A DNA stretch of 64,000 nt from an uncultured Collinsella sp. GTDB taxonomy: Bacteria; Actinomycetota; Coriobacteriia; Coriobacteriales; Coriobacteriaceae. The notes under the pieces are model-generated. The model did not search any database. It had not been told where the DNA came from and saw only the letters and a list, made by a program, of their open reading frames with translations. Of the stretch, positions 52,500-61,025 are shown one piece after another. The stretch is from the NCBI GenBank assembly GCA_900544865.1, contig UQXA01000008.1:3238-67237 (forward strand), written 5' to 3'. A program made the position numbers and the translations under genes. Within the stretch, counting starts at the first letter, position 1. Every line of letters starts with the position of its first letter.

Positions 52500-53624
52500 A
52501 TGGACATCAAGACGATTGGCGTTGAGGAATGGCTCAACGTTTGGGAGAAGAGCGCCACGTGGGACATCGCCCAGTCGACGATCTCGTCGCTCACCATGGG
52601 CGAGCTGCGCGCGCTCGATGAACAGGACGGCGCCACGTTCTACGAGCGCCTGGACCGCGAGAAGATGAACTACGGCTGGATCGAGGGCTCGCCGGAGTTT
52701 AAGGCCGAGGTTGCCAAGCTGTATCGTCGGGAGGTCAATCCCGATCACATTCTGCAGACCAATGGCTGCACGGGCGCTAACCTCAACGCCATCATGGCTG
52801 TGGTCGAGCCCGGCGACCATGTTATCGCCGAGTGGCCCACCTACGCGCCGCTCTACGAGATTCCGCGCACGCTGGGCGCCGAGGTCGAGTATTGGGAGCT
52901 TCGCGAGGAACTCGGCTGGAAGCCCGATATCGAGGAACTCAAGCGCTTGGTGCGTCCCAACACCAAGCTTATCTGCATAAACAACGCATCTAACCCCATC
53001 GGTACTGTGCTCGATGCCGATATGCTCGGCCAGATTGCCGAGATCGCCCGCTTGGTGGGCGCCTACGTGCTGTGCGACGAGGTATATCTGCCGCTCGAAA
53101 ACACTGAGTCCTTTATGTCGATGGTCGACGTGTACGAGAGGGCCATTGTCACCAACTCGTTGTCGAAGACCTATTCGACACCTGCGGCCCGCGTGGGCTG
53201 GGTCCTGGCCGACAAAGAGGTGTCCAACCGCATCCGTACCTATCGCGATTACACCATGATCTGCGGCGGCGTGTTCAACGATGCTCTGGCGACCTATGTG
53301 CTTGAGCACAAGGATAAGATTCTCGAGCGCAATCGCAAGATCGTGTTTGGCAACCGCGATATCGCGCAGGCTTGGATCGATACGCAGCATCGCGTTTCCT
53401 GGACGGCCCCGCAGGGCGTGTCCACCTCGTTTATCCAGCTGGATATTCCCGAGGATGACGAGGAGTTCTGCAGGCGCCTGCTGTCCGAGAGGGGAGTGCT
53501 GCTGGTCCCCGGTAGCCGTTTTGAGCTTCCCTGCGGCGCACGCCTGGGCTACTGCGCGAGCGAGGACGTTCTGCGCGAGGGCCTGAGGCTTTTGGGCGAG
53601 GCACTGGCGGAGTTCGATCGCTAG
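52500..53624 (+). CDS. PLP-dependent aminotransferase between the arcA copies
   Basis: 374 aa from ATG 52500 (GTAAGGAG upstream). Class I/II: NYGWIEGSPEFKAEVAKLY, EWPTYAPLYEIPRTLG, NNASNPIGTVLD, CDEVYLP, and the PLP lysine in TNSLSKTYSTPAARVGW. It resembles aspartate/arginine-biosynthesis-type aminotransferases seen beside arginine deiminase genes; the position suggests ornithine, arginine or aspartate metabolism (inference). Own terminator at 53674. Confidence 0.85.
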   Translation: MDIKTIGVEEWLNVWEKSATWDIAQSTISSLTMGELRALDEQDGATFYERLDREKMNYGWIEGSPEFKAEVAKLYRREVNPDHILQTNGCTGANLNAIMAVVEPGDHVIAEWPTYAPLYEIPRTLGAEVEYWELREELGWKPDIEELKRLVRPNTKLICINNASNPIGTVLDADMLGQIAEIARLVGAYVLCDEVYLPLENTESFMSMVDVYERAIVTNSLSKTYSTPAARVGWVLADKEVSNRIRTYRDYTMICGGVFNDALATYVLEHKDKILERNRKIVFGNRDIAQAWIDTQHRVSWTAPQGVSTSFIQLDIPEDDEEFCRRLLSERGVLLVPGSRFELPCGARLGYCASEDVLREGLRLLGEALAEFDR

Positions 53625-53673
53625 GATTCCGATGGTCTTCGGGGGCCTTATCCAAATTAGCCGAAGATAATCG

Positions 53674-53714
53674 AAAACGGACCCGTTTCCCTAGGGGAAG
53701 CGGGTCCGTTTTTC
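53674..53714 (+). terminator. Terminator after aminotransferase
   Basis: AAAACGGACCCG with CGGGTCCGTTTT plus an inner TTCCC/GGGAA pairing, followed by TT. Confidence 0.9.
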
Positions 53715-54197
53715 TATACCGAGAAGTCAAGTTGTTACAAATGGGGCCGTAAAGCGAGGCGGTATCCGCTGGGCCTTATACTGAGTTTCCGGTGAACGGT
53801 ATCAAGCGTCTGGTAAACGGTAATTTATTTATCAGAAATGAATAGGACAAACTTTTTTCTGAATAAAAATGAAAATGGTTGAGACGCGGTGTGAACCGCT
53901 AATTCTATTCATAGCTTTATTGGAAATATGCAATTTGAGGATGGTTTAACAAAGTTTAGTTCCATTTGATTTTAGGATTAAAACGCGTTTAAGCACGTAA
54001 ATACGCTTTATTAAGATGAAGTGTGCCATGCGTGAAGTATATGTGTATGCCGTTCACCCCCTATAAAAAACCGTTCGGGGGCAAGGTGGAAGTATGAGCT
54101 GATTTTGGATATAAATATGTCGTCAGCAATAACGCCTCACACGGAGGGGCGCTAACGAATCGGCCCTGACAAGGGCCCGAAAGAAAGGTAGGAGGCC
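53715..54197. promoter_or_regulatory. AT-rich upstream region of arcA copy 2
   Basis: ARG-box-like TGAATAAAAATGA at 53860; CCGTTC/GAACGG-type sites at 53793, 53814, 54048 and 54069; -10 TATAAA at 54110. The last ~150 bases are recognisably related to those before copy 1 (CCGTTCGGGGGC-AGGTGGAA, TTTGGATATAA), but diverged, unlike the coding parts. Confidence 0.45.
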
Positions 54198-55440
54198 ATG
54201 ACGAAAGGTCTGCACGTGCCTTCCGAGATCGGCAAGCTCAGGAAGGTCTGCCTGCACCGTCCCGGCGACGAGCTCCTCAACCTGCCGCCCGACGAGCTCG
54301 AGCGACTCCTGTTCGACGACGTCCCGTTCCTGGAGGTCGCGCAGCAGGAGCACGACACCTTCGCCCAGATCCTGAGGGACCAGGGCGTGGAGGTCCTCTA
54401 TCTCGAGAACCTCGTCGCCGAGGTGTTCGACCAGGTCCCCGGCGCCCGCGCCGAGTTCACCGACCAGTACATCGCCGAGGCCGGCATCCGCGGCCAGCAC
54501 ATGCCGCAGATCGTCCGCGAGAAGCTGGACTCCATCGAGGACAACCTCGAGTTCGTCAAGAAGACCATGGCCGGCATGACCAAGTCCGAGATCGACATGC
54601 CCCTCACGGCGTCCACGACCCTCGACTCCCTGGTCAACTCCGAGTCCGAGTCCGACCTGATCATCGACCCGATGCCCAACCTCTACTTCACCCGCGACCC
54701 GTTCGCGGTCATCGGCGAGGGCGTCAACCTCAACCGCATGTACTCGGTCACCCGCAACCGCGAGACCCTGTACGGCAAGTACATCTTCAAGTACCACCCC
54801 GACTACAAGGACGTCTCGCTGTACTTCCGCCGTGACTGCCAGTTCCACACCGAGGGCGGCGACGTGCTGAACATCAACGAGAAGACCCTCGCCGTCGGCA
54901 TCTCCCAGCGCACCCAGGCCGCCGCGATCGACGTCATGGCCCAGAACATCTTCTGGAACTCCGACTCCAAGGTCGAGCGCATCCTGGCCTTCGACATCCC
55001 GGTCTCGCGCGCCTTCATGCACCTCGACACGGTCTTCACCCAGATCGACGTCGATAAGTTCACGATCCACCCCGCCATCATGGGCACCCTGCGCGTCTAC
55101 GAGCTGACCGCCGGCAAGAACCCGGGCGACGTGAACATCCGCCTGATCGAGGACACCCTCGAGCACGTCCTGGAGGACGCCACCGGCGTCGACCAGGTCA
55201 AGCTGATCCCCTGCGGCGGCGGCGACCCGATCGCGGCCTCCCGCGAGCAGTGGAACGACGGCTCCAACACCCTGTGCGTCGAGCCCGGCAAGATCTGCGT
55301 CTACGCCCGCAACACCGTCACCAACGACGTGCTGTACAAGGAGGGCCTGGACCTTCTCGTCGTGCCCTCCGCCGAGCTCTCCCGCGGCCGCGGCGGCCCG
55401 CGCTGCATGAGCATGCCCTTCTGGCGCGAGGACCTCTAAG
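54174..55440 (+). repeat. Direct repeat copy 2 (arcA)
   Basis: Second copy of the 1267-base repeat, offset by 3089 bases from the first; same orientation. Confidence 0.9.
54198..55439 (+). CDS. arcA: Arginine deiminase, copy 2
   Basis: 413 aa, identical to the protein at 51109-52350, with the same RBS. This copy is followed by arcB and the carrier gene, so it is the operon copy. All active-site motifs are present (HTEGGDVLNI, Cys403). Identical coding sequence with diverged promoter regions points to gene conversion or strong selection. Confidence 0.97.
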   Translation: MTKGLHVPSEIGKLRKVCLHRPGDELLNLPPDELERLLFDDVPFLEVAQQEHDTFAQILRDQGVEVLYLENLVAEVFDQVPGARAEFTDQYIAEAGIRGQHMPQIVREKLDSIEDNLEFVKKTMAGMTKSEIDMPLTASTTLDSLVNSESESDLIIDPMPNLYFTRDPFAVIGEGVNLNRMYSVTRNRETLYGKYIFKYHPDYKDVSLYFRRDCQFHTEGGDVLNINEKTLAVGISQRTQAAAIDVMAQNIFWNSDSKVERILAFDIPVSRAFMHLDTVFTQIDVDKFTIHPAIMGTLRVYELTAGKNPGDVNIRLIEDTLEHVLEDATGVDQVKLIPCGGGDPIAASREQWNDGSNTLCVEPGKICVYARNTVTNDVLYKEGLDLLVVPSAELSRGRGGPRCMSMPFWREDL

Positions 55441-55451
55441 TCTTTCCGTTT

Positions 55452-55480
55452 CCGGTGCGGTCCCCCTACAACCGCACCGG
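55452..55480 (+). other. Hairpin between arcA copy 2 and arcB
   Basis: CCGGTGCGGT / ACCGCACCGG, 10 perfect pairs, followed by a second short hairpin GCCCGT-TAA-ACGGGC. No U-tract, so probably an mRNA processing or stability element, or partial terminator. Confidence 0.5.
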
Positions 55481-55544
55481 CTTCGCCCGTTAAACGGGCA
55501 CCACTAATACTTACGTAATTCATTTCTTCGAAAGGAATCAAACC

Positions 55545-56540
55545 ATGGGTGTTAACCTTTCCGGCCGTAGCTTCCTCAAGCTTCTCGACCTCACCACCGA
55601 GGAGATCGAGTACCTGCTCAAGCTCTCCAAGAACTTCAAGGATATGAAGCGCGCTGGCGTTCCGCACCGCTATCTCGAGGGCAAGAACATCGTTCTGCTC
55701 TTCCAGAAGACCTCTACTCGTACCCGCTGCGCCTTCGAGGTCGGCGGCATGGATCTGGGCATGGGCGTCACCTACCTCGATCCGGGTTCGTCGCAGATGG
55801 GCAAGAAGGAGTCCATCGAGGACACTGCCCGCGTTCTCGGCCGCATGTATGACGGCATCGAGTTCCGTGGCTTTGCCCAGGACGACGTCGAGGAGCTCGC
55901 TGCTAAGTCCGGCGTGCCCGTGTGGAACGGCCTGACCACCGAGTGGCACCCCACCCAGATGCTCGCCGACATCCTGACCGTCCAGGAGAACTTCAACTAC
56001 GACATCAAGGGCAAGACCCTCGTCTTCATGGGCGACTGCAAGAACAATGTCGCTCGCTCCCTCATGGTCGTCTGCTCCAAGCTCGGCATGAACTTCGTGG
56101 CCTGCGGCCCCGAGGAGTGCATGCCCGCTGACGACGTCATCGAGGCCTGCAAGCCCATCGCCGAGGCTAACGGCTGCACCATCAAGCTGACCACCGACGT
56201 CAAGGACGGCGTCACCGGTGCCGACGTTATCTACACCGACGTGTGGGTTTCCATGGGCGAGCCCGACGAGGTCTGGGCCGAGCGCATCGCTCAGCTCACC
56301 CCGTATCGTGTCACCTCCGAGGTCATGGCTATGGCCAACCCGGGTGCCATCTTCCTGCACTGCCTGCCCAGCTTCCACGACACCAACACCACCATTGGCG
56401 CCGAGAAGTGCGAGCAGTTCGGCATCACCGAGCAGGAGGTCACCGACGAGGTCTTCGAGAGCCCCGCTTCCAAGGTCTTCGACGAGGCCGAGAACCGCAT
56501 GCACACCATCAAGGCTGTCATGTACGCCACGCTCAAGTAA
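55545..56540 (+). CDS. arcB: Ornithine carbamoyltransferase (catabolic)
   Basis: 331 aa. Carbamoyl-phosphate motif KTSTRTRCAFEV, FRGF, WNGLTTEWHPTQML, FMGDCKNNVARSL and HCLPSFHDTNT (usually HCLPAF; Ala to Ser). In this context it works in the catabolic direction, citrulline plus phosphate to ornithine and carbamoyl phosphate. RBS CGAAAGGAA. Confidence 0.95.
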   Translation: MGVNLSGRSFLKLLDLTTEEIEYLLKLSKNFKDMKRAGVPHRYLEGKNIVLLFQKTSTRTRCAFEVGGMDLGMGVTYLDPGSSQMGKKESIEDTARVLGRMYDGIEFRGFAQDDVEELAAKSGVPVWNGLTTEWHPTQMLADILTVQENFNYDIKGKTLVFMGDCKNNVARSLMVVCSKLGMNFVACGPEECMPADDVIEACKPIAEANGCTIKLTTDVKDGVTGADVIYTDVWVSMGEPDEVWAERIAQLTPYRVTSEVMAMANPGAIFLHCLPSFHDTNTTIGAEKCEQFGITEQEVTDEVFESPASKVFDEAENRMHTIKAVMYATLK

Positions 56541-56555
56541 GAGCATCTAGCATCT

Positions 56556-56592
56556 CGCTCGGGGTGTATTGCTGCACACCCCGAGCGGTTTT
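56556..56592 (+). terminator. Terminator after arcB
   Basis: CGCTCGGGGTGT, 8-base loop, ACACCCCGAGCG then GTTTTA. Confidence 0.88.
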
Positions 56593-56687
56593 ATCTGGTA
56601 ATAATCTCGCATCAAGCGGCAGGCACGGCACGGAAGAGCCGCTTCTGGCGAGATCAGTAAATGATTTATGAAGGGGGGATGAGAACT

Positions 56688-58166
56688 ATGACTGAGACCG
56701 CTAAGAAAAAGCGCGGTATGCCTTCATCGTTCACCATTCTTCTTGCTCTGCTGGCAATTGTCGCAGTGATTACCGTTATCGTCTCCGGCACGTCCGGCGG
56801 CGCGGTTACTGCCGCCCGTCTGAGCGATTTCTGCACCGCCCCGATTAAGGGCTTCGCTGACGCTCTGCCCGTCTGCCTCTTCGTTATGATCCTGGGCGGC
56901 TTCCTCGGTATGATGACCGAGACCGGCGCCCTGGACAACGGCATCGCCGTTCTGGTGCAGAAGCTTAAGGGCAACGAGATTATGCTCATTCCCGTGCTGA
57001 TGCTCATCTTCTCCCTCGGTGGTACCACCTATGGTATGTGCGAGGAGACCGTTCCCTTCTACGCCCTGCTCGCCGCTACCATGATGGCCGCTGGCTTCGA
57101 CCCCATGGTCGGTGCCGCTACCGTCCTGCTCGGCGCTGGCTGCGGCTGCCTGGGCTCCACGGTTAACCCGTTCGCCGTCGGCGCTGCCGTCGACGCTCTG
57201 ACCGGCGTTGGCATTGAGGTCAACCAGTCCATCATCATCGGCCTCGGTGCCGTCCTGTGGATTGTCACTACCGCTATGTCCATCTTCTTCGTGATGAGCT
57301 ACGCCAAGAAGGTCAAGGCTGACAAGGGTTCCACCATCCTGTCGATGCAGGAGCTCAAGGACGCCGAAGAGGCTCACGGCAAGGCTGCTTCCGAGGTCCA
57401 CAAGGAGGTCAAGCTCACCGGTCGTCAGAAGGGTGTTCTGATTGCCTTCGCCTTCACCTTCGTCGTCATGATCGTCGGCTTCATTCCGCTGGCCGACCTC
57501 AACGAGGGCGTCGCTAACTTCTTCGACGCTGGCGCTGTCTACGACGCCGACGGTAACGCCGTCGTCCAGGGCTGGTCTGCCTTGATCACCGGCCTGCCCA
57601 TTGGCCAGTGGTACTTCGACGAGGCTTCCACCTGGTTCTTCCTCATGGCCGTCCTGATCGGTATCATCGGTGGCCTGTCCGAGAAGCAGATCGTTAACAC
57701 CTTTATCACCGGCGCTGCCGACATGATGTCCGTTGTTCTCGTCATCGCCCTCGCCCGTGGTATCTCCGTCCTCATGGCTAACACCGGCCTCGATGTCTTC
57801 GTCCTCGACGCTGCCGCCAATGCTCTGGCTGGCCTGTCCGGCGTGATCTTCGCTCCCATGAGCTTCCTGGTCTACTTCGGCCTGTCCTTCCTGATCCCCT
57901 CGACCTCCGGTATGGCCACCGTCTCCATGCCCATCATGGGACCGTTGGCTGTTAAGCTCGGCTTCTCGCCTGAGGTCATGGTCATGATCTTCTCCGCCGC
58001 CATCGGTGTCGTGAACCTGTTCACCCCGACCTCCGGCGCCATCATGGGCGGTCTCGCCCTGGCCAAGATCGAGTGGACGACCTGGCTCAAGTTTGCCCTT
58101 AAGCTCATCGTCGCGCTCTCTGTCGTCTGCGCCATCATCCTGACCGTCGCCTGCGTGTTGATCTAA
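56688..58166 (+). CDS. arcD: YfcC-family carrier, probable arginine/ornithine antiporter
   Basis: 492 aa from ATG 56688 (AAGGGGGG). Around 12 hydrophobic helices; GGFLGMMTETGALDNGI and FSLGGTTYGMCEETVPFYALL are typical of the C4-dicarboxylate anaerobic carrier (YfcC) family, some of which serve as arginine/ornithine exchangers next to arcAB. The gene's codon bias matches arcA and arcB. Substrate is inferred from position. Confidence 0.85.
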   Translation: MTETAKKKRGMPSSFTILLALLAIVAVITVIVSGTSGGAVTAARLSDFCTAPIKGFADALPVCLFVMILGGFLGMMTETGALDNGIAVLVQKLKGNEIMLIPVLMLIFSLGGTTYGMCEETVPFYALLAATMMAAGFDPMVGAATVLLGAGCGCLGSTVNPFAVGAAVDALTGVGIEVNQSIIIGLGAVLWIVTTAMSIFFVMSYAKKVKADKGSTILSMQELKDAEEAHGKAASEVHKEVKLTGRQKGVLIAFAFTFVVMIVGFIPLADLNEGVANFFDAGAVYDADGNAVVQGWSALITGLPIGQWYFDEASTWFFLMAVLIGIIGGLSEKQIVNTFITGAADMMSVVLVIALARGISVLMANTGLDVFVLDAAANALAGLSGVIFAPMSFLVYFGLSFLIPSTSGMATVSMPIMGPLAVKLGFSPEVMVMIFSAAIGVVNLFTPTSGAIMGGLALAKIEWTTWLKFALKLIVALSVVCAIILTVACVLI

Positions 58167-58340
58167 GTACCCAACGGGTACCCCACGGAAACCTTGACGA
58201 TCCTGTAGAGGATCACCTGGTCATCGTCTGTCCGGTGGGGTAAACCCACCGGTAGACTCCTACCTTTAGCCCCCTTCCGTTCCGTGCGCGGGAGGGGGCG
58301 CTCTTGTGTTCCGGCGTTTTACCAAACGCCGGAACCACTC
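58167..58340 (+). terminator. Hairpin-rich region after arcD
   Basis: Contains CCGGTGGG-GTAAA-CCCACCGG (about 58231-58252), GCCCCCT / AGGGGGC (58269-58299), and TTCCGGCGTTT-TACC-AAACGCCGGAA (58309-58333). One of these probably ends arcD; none has a good U-tract. Confidence 0.5.
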
Positions 58341-58471
58341 GACGCTGCAAGCCCGCCAGAGCGGCAATCTGACGTTCAATCGTCGGGCATGGCCAAAAGG
58401 CCTATGCCCTCCTCTTTCACGTCACCTTGCTCGCTCTGGCGGGCTTTCGCTGACTTTTGCCCCACCTGCGG
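58341..58471 (-). ncRNA. Structured element family 1, copy B
   Basis: Minus-strand copy of the element at 11065-11195. Outer stem 58349-58363 with 58432-58446 has 15 perfect pairs with a sequence unlike that of copy A; internal parts are nearly identical. Inner hairpin GGGCAT-A-GGCC / GGCCATGCCC. Confidence 0.7.
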
Positions 58472-58555
58472 CGTTGCCATTGTTGCTGCAGGGGGACAGC
58501 TTGCTCGCTCTGGTGCCTGTTCGCTGTCCGTTCTCTGCCCGCAACGTTTCTGCTG

Positions 58556-58588
58556 TTGGTGCAAAGGGGTCAGATTACTTTGCGCCAA
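58556..58588. repeat. REP-like hairpin
   Basis: TTGGTGCAAAG / CTTTGCGCCAA (11 pairs, one G-T) around GGGGTCAGATTA; similar to the hairpin at 7900. Confidence 0.55.
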
Positions 58589-58594
58589 AAGGGG

Positions 58595-58663
58595 AAGTTG
58601 CGGTGGAATAGTTCCTGTTTGGCCGTCTTGAGGGGTTAAACGGGAACTATTCCACCGCAACTT
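58595..58663. repeat. Long 26-bp inverted repeat
   Basis: 58595-58620 pairs with 58638-58663: 26 pairs, one G-T, 17-base loop. Arm begins AAGTTGCGGTGGAATAGTTC. Likely a REP/MITE-type palindrome; no coding potential. Confidence 0.7.
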
Positions 58664-58770
58664 ATCGATGGCGTGTTTGGTTGGTGCCCGTTGGCTGCTT
58701 GGGTGTTGGGAAGGGTCTGCTCCGTTATAATCGCCTAGAACATTAATTGGAAACGGGACGGGAGCCATAC

Positions 58771-60252
58771 ATGCGCCAGGGTTTCGACAACGCGAAGTAT
58801 ATCGAGCTGCAGGCTGCTCACATTAAGGAGCGCATCTCACAGTTTGGTGGCAAGCTCTATTTGGAGTTTGGCGGCAAGCTGTTCGATGACTATCATGCGA
58901 GCCGCGTGCTGCCGGGTTTTGAACCGGACAGCAAGTTCCGCATGCTCAAGAGCATCGCCGACGATGTCGAGGTTATCATCGCGATCAACGCGAACCACAT
59001 CGAGAAAAACAAGGCTCGTGGTGACCTCGGCATTACCTATGACGAGGATGTGCTGCGCCTGGTTGACCTGTTTCGCGGCAACGGCTTTGCTGTCGCGGCT
59101 GTGGTCATCACCCAGTACGCCGGCCAGCCCGCTGCCGATGTGTTCCGCAACCGTCTGAACGCGCTCGGTATTCCCGCCAAGCTGCACTATCCCATCGAGG
59201 GGTATCCGCACGATGTCGATCTGATCGTGTCCGACGATGGCTACGGCAAGAATGAGTTTGTCGAGACCACCCGACCGCTCGTCGTGGTCACTGCCCCCGG
59301 TCCTGGCTCGGGCAAGCTTGCCACCTGCCTGTCTCAGCTCTATCACGAGCACAAGCATGGCACGGCCGCCGGCTATGCCAAGTTCGAGACCTTCCCTGTC
59401 TGGAATCTTCCTCTGACGCATCCGGTCAATATTGCCTACGAGGCCGCCACGGCTGACCTCGACGATGCCAATATCATCGATTCGTTCCACCTTGAGGCCT
59501 ACAACAAGACCACGGTCAACTACAACCGCGACGTCGAGGCCTTCCCGGTAGTCCGTGCCCTGATGGAAAAGATCCTGGGCAAGAGCCCCTACCAGAGCCC
59601 TACGGACATGGGCGTCAATATGGTCGGCTTTGCCATCACCGATGACGATGCCTGCCGCGACGCTTCCAAGATGGAGATCGTCCGCCGCTACTTTACCGCG
59701 GTCGAAAATGTGCGCCGTACCGGCGTGGGCGATGAGCAAGTCGACCGTCTCAAGATTATTATGAAGAAAGCCGGCATCGATAAGAACTACTCACCGGCGC
59801 GCTCGGCAGCCCTCACCAGGGAGCAGCTGACGGGTGGTCCCGTGGGTGCCATGGTCATGCCCGATGGCTCCGTGGTGACCGGCAAGACTTCCACGCGCCT
59901 GGGCGCCGCGAGCTCGCTCATCATGAATGCACTTAAGCATGTCTCGGGCGTCGACCTTGAGCTCGAGGTCATTAGCGATGAAGCGATCGAGCCCATCAGC
60001 AAGCTCAAGACGCATTTCCTGGGCAGCAAAAACCCGCGCCTCCACACCGACGAGACGCTTATGGCGCTGTCGATCACCTCGGCCACGAGTGAGACGGCCG
60101 CTCGCGTCCTTTCGGGCCTGGAGCAGCTGCGCGGTTGCGATGCCTTCTTTAGCGTGATTATCTCGCCGACGGACGAGACGGTACTGCGCAAACTGGGTAT
60201 CAACGTGTGCTGCGAGCCCAAGTTTGAGCGCCGCGGTTTCTTCCATCGCTAA
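58771..60252 (+). CDS. DUF1846 family protein
   Basis: 493 aa from ATG 58771 (GGGACGGGAG). Full-length member of the DUF1846 family: RQGFDNAKYIELQAAHIKERI start, GGKLYLEFGGKLFDDYHA, TAPGPGSGKLATCLSQLYHE. Widely kept in gut Firmicutes and Coriobacteria; proposed metabolic enzyme of unknown reaction. The GPGSGK stretch resembles a phosphate-binding loop. Confidence 0.93.
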   Translation: MRQGFDNAKYIELQAAHIKERISQFGGKLYLEFGGKLFDDYHASRVLPGFEPDSKFRMLKSIADDVEVIIAINANHIEKNKARGDLGITYDEDVLRLVDLFRGNGFAVAAVVITQYAGQPAADVFRNRLNALGIPAKLHYPIEGYPHDVDLIVSDDGYGKNEFVETTRPLVVVTAPGPGSGKLATCLSQLYHEHKHGTAAGYAKFETFPVWNLPLTHPVNIAYEAATADLDDANIIDSFHLEAYNKTTVNYNRDVEAFPVVRALMEKILGKSPYQSPTDMGVNMVGFAITDDDACRDASKMEIVRRYFTAVENVRRTGVGDEQVDRLKIIMKKAGIDKNYSPARSAALTREQLTGGPVGAMVMPDGSVVTGKTSTRLGAASSLIMNALKHVSGVDLELEVISDEAIEPISKLKTHFLGSKNPRLHTDETLMALSITSATSETAARVLSGLEQLRGCDAFFSVIISPTDETVLRKLGINVCCEPKFERRGFFHR

Positions 60253-60286
60253 GTTTGAAGCACCGCGGTAATTGCATTGCATTTTG

Positions 60287-60319
60287 GCCGTATCGGGTTA
60301 GCGCCCGGTACGGCTTTTT
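60287..60319 (+). terminator. Terminator after the DUF1846 gene
   Basis: GCCGTATCGGG, TTAGCG, CCCGGTACGGC then TTTTTG. Confidence 0.9.
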
Positions 60320-60508
60320 GATCAATAAAGCGCCTATTTCGGCGAAAAATAGCTGTTTACCTGCCTAGAAACAATTTGAGCGGTATACAATAACCGTAAC
60401 TGTTTCATCCTTAGCGGGATGCCGCATGATGGATATTACCTGCCATCGTGAGGTGTGTCGGTCGCGCACGGCGCGTTAGATGCTCGTGCTCGGTTTGAGG
60501 AGGCTGCT

Positions 60509-60847
60509 ATGGCGGGCAAGGGTCGTGCGAGTGTCAACGATATGAAGCGTGTCGAGGTGCTGGTGTTGATGGAGATCGACCAGCAAACCGAAGACAATGG
60601 CGGGCCGTATGGTTTCTCGCGCAAAACGCTTGCCGAGCGCGTGGGGGTTTCGCCGTATCGTGCCCGCGCCGCAATCGATCGCTTGGATTCCGAAGGCATG
60701 ATTGATGTCGTCTCGCGTTATAGCGACGACGGCGGTCAGCTTGCAAATGGCATTTGCCTCACCGAACGTGGCGAGTGGTATCTTGAGGGCGTCCGTACCG
60801 GCATGCTCGTTCAAGAGATGCTTGAGGACGAGGTTGCTGATCGATAG
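60509..60847 (+). CDS. Small winged-helix DNA-binding protein
   Basis: 112 aa from ATG 60509 (TTGAGGAGG). VLVLMEIDQQTEDNGG, then FSRKTLAERVGVSPYRARAAIDRLDSEGMIDVVSR (in pieces), a winged helix of MarR/GntR-like type, ending in an acidic helix. Target unknown; it lies alone between two terminators. Confidence 0.7.
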   Translation: MAGKGRASVNDMKRVEVLVLMEIDQQTEDNGGPYGFSRKTLAERVGVSPYRARAAIDRLDSEGMIDVVSRYSDDGGQLANGICLTERGEWYLEGVRTGMLVQEMLEDEVADR

Positions 60848-60871
60848 CAGCATGTAACCCTTGCCATAGCG

Positions 60872-60902
60872 ACGCCGCCTGGGAAACCGGGCGGCGTTTT
60901 GT
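60872..60902 (+). terminator. Terminator after the winged-helix gene
   Basis: ACGCCGCC-TGGGAAACCG-GGCGGCGT then TTTGTTT. Confidence 0.9.
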
Positions 60903-61025
60903 TTCAAGATTGAGAAATGCAATCGCACGCGAGAAAAATTGCGAACGGTCCGCGGCGCGAGTATTACAATGAAGACCCGTAAGATGTGGATAAACAACTT
61001 CTACGGGAAGCGCAGGTAACTCAAT

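Noticed and set aside
54123..56546. Very long open frame (~807 codons) on the minus strand opposite arcA copy 2 and arcB
   Set aside because: It mirrors codon bias of two certain genes (Val/Gly/Asp/Leu-rich translation), has no RBS, and the same frame appears opposite arcA copy 1.
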